Assembly (NCBI GenBank): GCA_015179125.1
Contig: WHVA01000369.1
Span: 1-64,000, forward strand
Origin: Gautieria morchelliformis
Taxonomy: Eukaryota > Basidiomycota > Agaricomycetes > Gomphales > Gomphaceae
Length of the DNA: 64,000 bases
Direction: 5' to 3'
How positions within the stretch are numbered: the stretch's first letter is position 1; every line of letters begins with the position of its first letter. Positions 55,257 to 64,000 of this stretch are shown piece by piece. The notes below the pieces were generated by a model that saw only the letters and a list, made by a program, of their open reading frames with translations, was not told where the DNA came from and did no database searches. Both the position numbers and the translations under genes were made by a program.

Positions 55257-58200
55257 ATGCTTCCCTCTCCCCGCGAGATTCTCTCTCTGGCGGTGCGTCC
55301 TCCCTCTTCCCGTGCTCCCGGCTCTGACTCCCCACAGCACCGCCGCATCCACTCCCCGCTCCCCGACCTCTGGCTCCCGTCCGCCCCGGGCGCGCCCGCC
55401 GCCCACAGCGCGCGGCCCGCCCTCAACGTCGCGCCCACCGTGTCTGACATGGACGCCCTCGCCCCACAAAACACCAGCCTGCACCACCCCCACCACGCTG
55501 CGACCTGCCCCACCCCACTCTCCGACCACAACGACCCCGCCCCGTCCGCGAGGAAGCAGCACGCAAACAGTCTCCCGCTGACGCCCCCCTTGACCCCCGC
55601 GAGTGTCCGGCCCGCGGCCGAGGCCCACCCCGAGGGCGAGCACGCCATCCAGCCTGCTGTGCCCGCGTTCGAGGAGGAAGACCACCGCGACGACGACGAC
55701 GACGACGACCCAGCCGTGTACGCGCAGTCCCCCGTCGAGTCTCCCGTCGCCTCTCCTACCGCCACCCCCGTCCCGCTCCCGGGCCCGGCTTCTGCACACC
55801 CCGTCCTCGCTGCTGCTGCTGCCGCCGCCGCCCTCCCGTCCCCCACGTCCCCCACCTATCCGCGTCACCGCTATACCGCCCCCGCGGCTTTCCCCGGTCT
55901 CCCCGCTGAACAGCTCCCCACCGACTCTGGCGCATATACCCCCCAGCGCGCCCCCGCCGACGAGGAGCACCCCACCCGCTTTCTCTTCGTGAGTCGCCGT
56001 CCCACGTGCCTGCGCTCCCCGCTCACCCACCCCAGGTCTCCAACGTGCCCCCCGCAGCGAGCTCCGCCGTGCTGAAAGCCGCCTTTGCCGTGAGTACCCC
56101 CACTGGCACCCGCCCGCCCCCGCTGACACACCGCACCCCCAGCCCTGCGGCGACCTCAAGGGCATCTTCGTCCGCTTCCAGGCCGCGCACGGCGTCGTGA
56201 GTCCCGCCTCGCACCCGCACGCTCACGCTCACGCCCCGCAGATTGTCCTCGCCTTCTTCGACCTCCGCCACGCCCTCCGCGCCCGCGCCCAGATCAACGC
56301 CGGCGCCGTCGTCCTCCCCACCGTCCCTCCCGACTCCACCACCACCACCACCACCACCACCACCGACACCGTGTCGCCAGGCGCCCTGGCCCTGCGCGCG
56401 CGCTTCGTCTCCCCCGCCGAGCTCTCCCACGTGCGTTGCGTCTCCCCCCACCGCTCTAACGCCCCCTTCTCATTCGTCTCCCAGCGCATCGGGCCCTCCG
56501 CGTTCGTCTCCCAGATCGACGGCGACCTCCGCGTGCGCGCCGTCCCCGTCGGCGGCGCACCCGCCCGCGACCAAGGCCGCGACGCGCCCGACCACGACCC
56601 CGCGCTCGACACCCCCGCGCTGCAGGGCGTGCTCGCCCGCTTCGGCGACCTCCGCGGCTTCGCCGAGGTCCTCCCGTGGGGCAGCAGTGCTGGTGCAGGT
56701 GCCGCATATGGAGACGGCCCGGACGCGACGAGGGTGCGTATGCGCTCTTTTCATGCTCTTTCCCTGTTTCGTGACCCCGCGCCGCACATCTATCTACCTG
56801 GCAGGAATTCACCGTGTCCTACTTTGACGCGCGCGACGCGGCGGAGGCCCTGGCTGCGCTGCACGGGCGCGTCGTGCTCGGCGTGAGGCTCGAGGTGCAA
56901 GTGAGTGCCGGGGTCGGGGAGGAGGCCGCCCCCGCGGGCGCCGCAGTGACGGCCCCCGCACCCGCACCCGCACCGGGTACGAAGAAGCCCGCCACCAAAA
57001 CCAAGACCAAAACCACCAGCCCCAAACCCAACCCCAACCCCGCGCCCGCGCCAGACGGCGACATCCGCATCCCGTTCCCGCACTTCGACCCCGACCCTGA
57101 GCCCGAGCCCGCGCTCGCGCCCGCGCCCGAGTTCGCGGCGGCGGGTGCGTATTACACCCCGTACGGCCACGGCCACGGCCACGGCGCCGCGTATGCCGCG
57201 TACGCGTACGACGCGGCGTATGCGCACGAGTATGCGCGCGCGTATGGGTACGGGTATGTGCAGCCGCACTACGAGCAGCAGCAGCCATACCAGTACCATC
57301 CACACCACGAGCACGAGCACGAGCACCAGGCGGACCAGCAGTACGAGCACGAGCACGAGCACCCGCACCCGACGCCCGCCGCGCTCGAGCGCCGCCTCTC
57401 CGTGGACTCGCTGCTGCACAACCTGCGCCACGCGGGCGCGCTGCAGCACTCTGTCTCCGAGCAGAACCTGCGTGCGCGCGCAGCCGCCGCCGCCGCCGCC
57501 GCCATCACCGCACCGACTTCAGGCTCACACCCCCCTCACGCAGACGCCGCGTCGCACCCACTCCCGCACCCGCACTACGCGTTCCCGCACCCGCACCCGC
57601 ACGCATACACCCCCGCCGTGCCCCAGCTGCACCCGCAGCTACAGCTCCAGCAGGCACAGCAGGACGCCCAGCAGCAGCAGCGCCCGCCGCGCGTGACGAC
57701 GCCCCCGCAATACATCCACGCCCGGCGCATCTCGAACATCTACCACTTCGACAGCGTGGGCAAGGCGCCGCCGCGCCCCATCGCGGTGGGGAGGCCGCGC
57801 AGCATCAGCGTCGCGAGCGAGGGAGAGGGCGGGCGCGGGGAGGTGGAGGGCGCCGGCGGAGACGCAGACGCGGTGGACGAGGTTGGGAATGCAGGCGACG
57901 TGCCGAGCGCGTGGGACGGAGAGGCAGAGGAAGCGGGAGGCACGCCGAGCCCCGTGCGGCGCGCGCTGCGCCTCGCGGGCGAGGAGGGTTCGTCTGTGGA
58001 TGCGGATGCGGAGGCGAGTCCGCGCGCAAGGGCGGGGTCGGTGGCGCTTGGCCTGGGCCTGGGGCTGGGACTTGGCCTGGACGCAGGCGCCACGCGCGCG
58101 CTGCCCCCGTACCAGGGCCCGCTCCCCGTGCCCGGCGCGGACGACCCGCAATGGCCCGCGTCGGAGCGCAGGGCCAGCGTGGGCGGCGACGGCGGCGACG

Positions 58201-59419
58201 CCCTCTATTTCATGGCGCCGCGCGCATCCCACTCGCACCAGCACGCATCCCACCACCACCAGCACGCATCCCACCACCACCAGCACGCGCACCACCACCA
58301 CCTCTCGGGCCCCGCGCGGCGCCAGCTCGGGCTCGTCCCCGTCCCGCGGCATGCGCACGGCTACGGACGCGACGCCCCGGGCGAGTTTGCGGAGCGCGAG
58401 AGCCCGCGCGGCAGCGGCGGGGGCGGAGGCGGCGAGCGCGATGCGCCGCCCGAGCGGAACAGGATCGACGTGGGCAAGATCGAGCGGGGCGAGGAGACGC
58501 GGACCACGGTGCGTGTCCCTTTCCGCTTCATTCGTCCTTTTTTTCTTTTTCTTATGCAGCCACGCACAGGTCATGATCAAAAACATACCTAACAAGATGA
58601 GCGACCGGCACCTGATCGAGTTCATCAACGGCGTGTGTCCGCGCAAGATCGACTTTCTGTACCTCAGGATGTGCGTCACGCACACAATGCTGTATGTATG
58701 CGAGCCGCTGACCGCCCGTGCTCGCTGTGCAGGGACTTCACGAACGGGTGTAACGTCGGATATGGTATGTGGCCGGGTTATGTACCGCCGTTGGTTTTGG
58801 TTTGCTGACGTCGTGCGTGGTGCAGCGTTCGTCAACTTCATCCGCGTGGAGGATCTGCTGCACTTTGCAAAGACGAAGCTCGGGACGAAGTGGTGCGTGC
58901 CCGCGCCCGCGGGATTCTGCGCTTGGGACTGATCAGATCGTGTGTGCAGGAACCTGTTCTCGTCCGAGAAGGTGCTGGGGATGAGCTATGCTAATTGTGC
59001 GTTGGCCTTTTATTCTTTTCTGTTATCGTGTGTCGCTCATCGCCGTGTCTTTCTTTGTTTTAGATCAGTGAGTGCCAGTGCGCGTGGAAGATATCGCGGC
59101 GCGTTCTGACTCTGTTGTTGCAGGGGCAAGGAAGCCCTCATCGATAAATTCCGCTCCAGTTCTATTGTATGTACCCCCATCCCCATCTCCGACCCCGCAC
59201 CTGCTGACACCGCCGCACCCGCAGATGGATCAGCGCGAAGCGTGGCGCCCCAAGCTGTTCTACTCGCACGGCCCCAAAAAGGGGCTCCCGGAGGACTTCC
59301 CGGCGCCGACGCACATGCGCCGCAAAGAGCGTGCGGGCCTCCTCCCGAGCGAGCTGCACCAGGGCAGGGCGCTGTTCCACCAGCCGTCCGCGTCCGTGTC
59401 CGGGGCGCGCGCGGGGTAG
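55257..59419 (+). CDS. mei2: Mei2-like RNA-binding protein, 13 exons, about 1156 aa
   Basis: Exons: 55257-55988, 56036-56089, 56143-56196, 56242-56430, 56485-56733, 56805-58508, 58570-58670, 58733-58764, 58826-58892, 58950-58996, 59064-59067 (4 nt), 59124-59166, 59225-59419. All introns are 45-71 bp with GT-AG ends and the frame holds throughout. A Pro/Ala-rich N-terminus with a poly-Asp run leads to a first RRM-like region from residue 242 (RFLFVSNVPPAASSAVLKAA) and a second near 385-450 (FTVSYFDARDAAEALAALHG). A long Ala/His/Gly-rich linker includes a triple HASHHHQ repeat. The C-terminal Mei2-type RRM (residues 995 to about 1110) reads VMIKNIPNKMSDRHLIEFIN, GYAFVNFIRVEDLL, QGKEALIDKFRSSSIM and RPKLFYSHGP. 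Mei2 in fission yeast binds RNA and drives meiosis; that role here is inferred. Confidence 0.92.
59064..59067 (+). other. 4-nt microexon ATCA of the Mei2-like gene
   Basis: Between TTTTAG (ending 59063) and GTGAGT (starting 59068) lie only four bases. Their inclusion links exon 58950-58996 to exon 59124-59166 in frame and gives SYANYQGKEAL, matching the Mei2 family pattern of Tyr-Ala-X-X-Gln-Gly-Lys. Skipping them shifts the frame inside the RRM. Confidence 0.8.
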
Positions 59420-62400
59420 GACGGCGGGCCGCGCGGTTTGACTGTTTGCTTTATGTCCATACCCCCGACCGACCCGACCCGTATCTGCCTGCACCCGCAC
59501 CCCACGTCCATACCGCTCCGACACCGCGCCCCGTACTCCAGACGTAATTGCTTAATGGAAAATTTTACTCCCCGCTCCTCACCGCGCCCGCCCTCTGCCG
59601 CCCGTAATCACAAGCGCCGCTCGCCCGCGCTAGCGCTCTCACTTCTCTCCCACAACATCCCACTATCCTGAATGCTCTTCTTTAAAACGTCTTTCGTTCT
59701 CCGTTGTGCTGTTACCACCTACGCTACGTTATCGATTCGTGCTTGCCCTCGCTGCCCGGACTTATCCTTGTTGCCATTCCAGCCTAGCACCCCATTCCCC
59801 ACGTTGCATATAGATACCAATAGCTGCATTCATTCTTCACGTTTTCCGCATATCACCTTTTGCAATTTGTTACATACATTCGGGTTTTGTTTCCTTTCTT
59901 TCTTATTTTTACCCTCCCCGGCCCGTCATTACTAGCTCCTTACCACCACTACTACTATCTGTCCGTCGCGAAGAACGCGCATCCTGTCGTCGTTCTCGCT
60001 GTCCCGGTCCTCCTCTCCTTCAAGTTTCCCGGTATCGATACGCCGTGATGCGTACATCATGTGTACCACTTATAACTTAGCTTACCGTTATCTCGATCAT
60101 ATGCGCGAAAGAGGCAGTCAATCGATCAATATATTTACAGACTGCACGATTATTTCTACTTGTGTGCTAGTTCGGATGCGAAGCTGCAGATGTCTTGGAG
60201 ACGAGGCGCCGGGCGCGGTAGTACCGTTGCCAATATCTGAGTTCTTCCCCGAGGCTCTACTGTACGTAATTCTCGGAACTGCCGGGTCCCAGAGTAGAGT
60301 GTCTTCTCTGCTCGAGACGCGTCAGAATCTATCCATACGGCTTACAGAACCTTCATCTTAATTAATTTCTTGTAGGAAACGTTTACTGCCAGAAATGATA
60401 CACGACTCAACTTGAGGCTTCTGAATCTACATCTTCTTCGACGCGTCTCGGGCTTACTTTACTTGTACATGCAATTGGTGAAACGCCGGCATATTGTCCG
60501 CGGGGGCCGGAACTGGCGATTGCAACAGCTGAAGTGCGCGGGACCGTGTGACTAGCCGCTGTCCGACACACGTGGGTTTTACGTACGTACAGACAATGGG
60601 GGACCTCCTCCTGGACAAAACCAATACCAATTCTCCGTACCATTTCAGGCAGCAGCCCAGGCGGGGCGTCTGATATCCCTGGGGACAACTTCAAGTTGGA
60701 GTGACGTGGGTCAATTTCAAATAGCGGCGAGAACAATGGGGCGTTTGCGCATGGTGATCATGCCCCTTGGATGGGACTCGCAAGGTATTCATCGGCGTGT
60801 CGGACAGTCGGTGCATGAATTCGACCCCGCGGCTGATGGCGTGCCACCGGGCGTCCTAGATTACGAGATACGCTCGAGGCAATTGCCAATTTTGAAGGCG
60901 TAAGTTAAAGTATTTAGTGAGTCGTCCATCACTTATTATGATCATAGTGGGAAACCTGCCACAGCCGCCGACCGACCGAAAATCCGGCTGTCAGCTGCCA
61001 GGCTCACTGGCCAGCCGTCAAGCTTCAAGCTTGAAGGTTGCCCTTTCAAATCTGCTCTTCTATTTTTCGCTGCAGTTCACGTTCGCCATGGACTTCTGAT
61101 TCTTCCTGGGGCGTTTAAGCCCCTCGTATTCAGTAGGATGAATCCAATCGCGTTGCTCTCCGGGGCTGCTGTCAGCCCTTGCTGGTCATTACATGCCGTG
61201 CCTCTCGCCCGTCATAAATATATCTCAGAAGTCACAGGAAGAGCCCTGGCTCTGGCTTGATAGAGAATGTAGGTGTGTTCTTGGTGCCTCAGTCCCGAGT
61301 CGACAGCTCACTGCACGCGCTCCGAACGTGTACTGGAAATGCTTTGAGCAACCTGTCAGGTCGACCATGGCGCCATCCGCCTAAATTTACCTTTACGCCA
61401 TTATACTCCGGATATGGCTGATTCCTGCTTGAACCAAATTCCCAGAATACACAGGGGACTCGTGTTGGGAGCCTGGGCCCGTCCGCAGACTCCTTTATGT
61501 CAGAAACACCATCTCCGCCGTCTTAACAATTGATTTGCCTGCGATTTTCAGCTCGGCTCGACAGCGTACGGCCAAGCGTTTACCAGGCTTGTTCTAATAA
61601 CGGCCAACTAGACCGATGTCTCGTTCCCAGCGCAACTGCCAGGTCCATGCAAAAATAGTAGAACTTCCCACCTGGGAATACTCGCTCTAAAGATATTACC
61701 CGAGAGTGGTAGTTTCCTTCGACGCGGACGAGCGGATCTAACAAGACATGTCAAGGGGTTGATTGTGCGTTTGCACTTATCTTGATCAATGATCGTAGAA
61801 TATCCGGGCAAAGAAGAATACCATGGTGACGGGGCCTGGGTAGTACCCACTAAGCTGTAGTTCGCAGCCCCACTGGCATGCTTCCACGAGTCTATTCGAC
61901 GGTTGATATAGCCAGATTCGGACCCAGGTCGCCATTTCAATGCAAGGTCACAGGACCCTGGCTTCGACACGGCTATATCACTCATTGGCTGCCAATGTTA
62001 GCCTCTTACCGTTGAAGGTGGATAAAGTTACCCAGGCCGATTAACTCTTCGGTTTGCATAAGCTCAGCTGCAAGCTAGCTATATCGATGTGATCTGCTTG
62101 GGAAATACAGAACATTTCATTCCATGGGCCATCTTGGCTTCCTTTAATATGATCATCGATTCACCAAAATACCCAACCATAAATAGTTCTGCATGATCTC
62201 CTCCCTCCTCCCTCCTTGCCCCGTCTTCTTGCTCCCAGAAAAACCGAGTGTCATGATAGAACCGCCATTCTGGCAAATGTCTTGACGGCCAGACTTCTGT
62301 CCGGACTAAAGGTCTCACCAGACAGCATTCGTTCTAGGTCGGGTCCACTTGCAGCTCAAGCTGGGTGCTTTCGAGTCGTCACTGCAGTTCCCAAGCTCCG

Positions 62401-62887
62401 CCTGTGCTGTGTTTGTCCTCACCGCACGAATGGGAAGCTGGTGACCTGCGTATAATCTGTCTTGCAGTGTGCGTAGGTGTCTCTGAGTCACGTCGTCGGA
62501 GAACCTGTGTTCCAGTGTTGTCGCCCCCGCCGCCCATGCAGCATTCAAGACTACTGTGGAACTCCACGATGGCCACCTTACGCTTTGGAACTTGAAGAAT
62601 TTTTCCAAGCGATCGAGGTGAACCTGCATCGCGTCTTGGATGCATTCTAATCCAGTAACATAGGTGCCCTCGGGAACACCTCCCTTACATGATAGCCAAA
62701 CGCCTTGCATTCTGTTAATTTGTTAAGTCAGAGACACTTGTTTCCGCAGATAGTAGTTTCAGAACTGAACGAATCTACTTCTCAAGGAACTCACTGGAGT
62801 CAGAGACGGCAATACAAAACACGACTAAGGCATTGTCTTCCATCTGAGCAGTCTTACCCTTGCATGGTTGTGTGCTCTTCAGCAGTT
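59420..62887. other. Intergenic, no gene supported
   Basis: The first 600 bases are pyrimidine-rich and likely include the 3' end of the Mei2-like transcript. Beyond about 60.0 kb only short frames without motifs are seen on both strands, the longest being 61608-61985 and 62315-62710 minus. The latter has a helical IQDAMQVHLDRLEKFFKFQS stretch that could be an exon fragment, but nothing supports it further. Confidence 0.45.
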
Positions 62888-63142
62888 TTACGAACACATA
62901 CAGGTTCCACAAAAGATACATGTTGAAACCAGATATGACAGGACTGATGAGCATTTGGAACATAAAGGGGGTGGAGTGGCCAACGTTATCTCCAACATCT
63001 TGAGGTTTTCTGTCGAAAGCGAGTCAATATCCAACATAAGGGCATTCGTGTCCTCTTTAGGGACTTTTCTAACTTTCCGGAAGACGCGAGGTGATGCGTG
63101 AGCAACCGTGGCAGCGGCTTTATGATATATGTGGGAGGCCAC
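62888..63142 (-). CDS. Unrecognised small Cys-containing ORF
   Basis: Minus-strand frame of 84 residues, MASHIYHKAAATVAHASPRV at the start and ending CSKCSSVLSYLVSTCIFCGT. The two C-X2-C pairs 14 residues apart look like a zinc ribbon. I do not recognise the family. It may be an exon of a longer minus-strand gene, or chance. Confidence 0.3.
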   Translation of the reverse strand: MASHIYHKAAATVAHASPRVFRKVRKVPKEDTNALMLDIDSLSTENLKMLEITLATPPPLCSKCSSVLSYLVSTCIFCGTCMCS

Positions 63143-63423
63143 AATGGATTCGAATTCGATGGAGGCTGAAATACCCTACGAAATAATCACGAAAGGAGTC
63201 CTGAAGATCGGCTCACGCCATTTCTTACAGTGATTGTGCTTGTGCGTGCCCTGAAGGCCCAACTGGTGGTCCACCTATAGCCTTGGTGAACATGGGAGGT
63301 AGATATATGCGGGACAAAATTTGTTTCCGAAACGTATCCTCTATTGTAAAGCATCCTGATCAAGTGCATGATATCAGAGCTTGGGAAATAAATTCCCCCC
63401 AATGGCGCTCACGTACTTATGAG

Positions 63424-64000
63424 TCAAGTACGGTTTGAATCGCGGTTGCCGATTTTCCAACGCCTCCAGCACCAAATACAGCGATCCGGTACTCGTTGAA
63501 TACCAGTCCTTGATGAGAGATGTACAAGCTTATCGACGGGGATCGCCACACTATGATCTGCCCAACTACGGGCCTCATTGTCCGGTACCTGGCGTAGATG
63601 AGTTAGGTCCGCCTTATTGGCACATAATACCGCAGGAACGGTGTCTAGACTTCTGAGGCGGCCGTAGATCAACTAGGGAGAGGTTAGTTGGTTTTTAATT
63701 GTATTTTAATTTTATCCATTTATGTCCTTGGGGCCGCGCCCTATATAGGGTAAGACGAGGCATACAAAAATTCTGTCCAGGCAAGTTGGTTTAAATATGA
63801 AGAGCTAAGAGACAAACAATGGAAGGCGCACACTGTGAGTTGTTTTGGTTTCTTCAAAGCTCTGATGTGACGTCATTGTGAAGACAATCAGATATGCCTG
63901 TGACAGCCTGTCAAAGATATCGAGAAGACACAGGCTGTCCCCTCTCGATCTGATATTGCTTTCCATGGATGATGGCAGCGCGGACACCTGCGTAAGTTAG
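63424..64000 (-). pseudogene. Ras-like small GTPase fragments, degenerate, cut by the window edge
   Basis: Read on the minus strand from the right edge: a segment with RAAIIHGKQYQIE and, in another frame, CLLDIFD, then AYLIVFTMTSHQSFEE (the beta-4 region), then after a probable intron TVPAVLCANKADLTHLRQV with the NKAD guanine-specificity motif (63607-63618). About 135 bp further on, in a different frame, comes EYRIAVFGAGGVGKSATAIQ, a P-loop (63450-63473) that belongs at the start of a GTPase. The DTAGQE switch II motif is absent between CLLDI and AYLIVF. These look like two tandem copies joined, one losing its end and one only begun. Host pseudogene, or a gene hit by rearrangement. Confidence 0.6.

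Noticed and set aside
56790-58841. Long minus-strand and alternate plus frames, Arg/Ala/Pro-rich, over the Mei2-like gene
   Set aside because: The coding sequence is very GC-rich, so stops are rare in every frame. Only the spliced plus frame has RRM motifs.
1-64000. tRNA and rRNA genes
   Set aside because: I looked for T-arm GGTTCGAATCC-type boxes and conserved rRNA blocks and found none I could support. A covariance-model scan would be needed to exclude tRNAs.

Overview
The window looks like a basidiomycete (Agaricomycete) chromosome. Evidence: introns of 45-70 bp with GTGAGT/GTACGT-type donors, a CxC5-type KDZ DNA transposon, chromodomain Ty3/gypsy elements, a tyrosine-recombinase retroelement, a LINE 3' end with a structured tail, a Mei2-like gene, and a protein resembling a conserved Agaricomycete family of unknown function. 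All calls come from reading the sequence; no database search was made.

Layout. Positions 1-44.0 kb are almost entirely transposable elements, mostly inserted into one another. 1-8.87 kb: a gypsy fragment, then a LINE tail carrying a solo LTR, then a minus-strand gypsy element (A). 8.87-33.72 kb: one deep nest. An outer minus-strand gypsy element (E1) contains element B (9735-29502, near-matching 5-bp target duplication). B contains plus-strand element D (16074-25976, TACCT). D in turn contains a KDZ DNA transposon (18186-21144, 8-bp duplication) and a solo LTR (23715-24396). Further solo LTRs and a small non-autonomous element sit in E1 and B. 33.95-36.95 kb: a DIRS/Ngaro-like retroelement. 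36.95-41.9 kb: gag remains of another element with solo LTRs. 41927-43976: a rearranged young non-autonomous LTR element.

Host sequence is on the right. A minus-strand gene (44786-47684) encodes a low-complexity protein of about 900 aa. It is followed by about 7.4 kb in which I support no gene. A thirteen-exon Mei2-like RNA-binding protein gene lies at 55257-59419 (plus). After a further gene-poor stretch, minus-strand Ras-like GTPase fragments reach the right edge.

Main points of interest. (1) Elements A and B both carry, antisense between the chromodomain and the 3' LTR, a coiled-coil ORF with a Gal4-like Zn2Cys6 cysteine pattern. (2) A KDZ transposon has both ends and its duplication but lacks its catalytic half. 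(3) A retroelement insertion is bounded by a duplication but has the same LTR end on both outsides. (4) A 19-bp minisatellite, open in three frames, sits inside an integrase region. (5) The Mei2-like gene has a 4-nt microexon.
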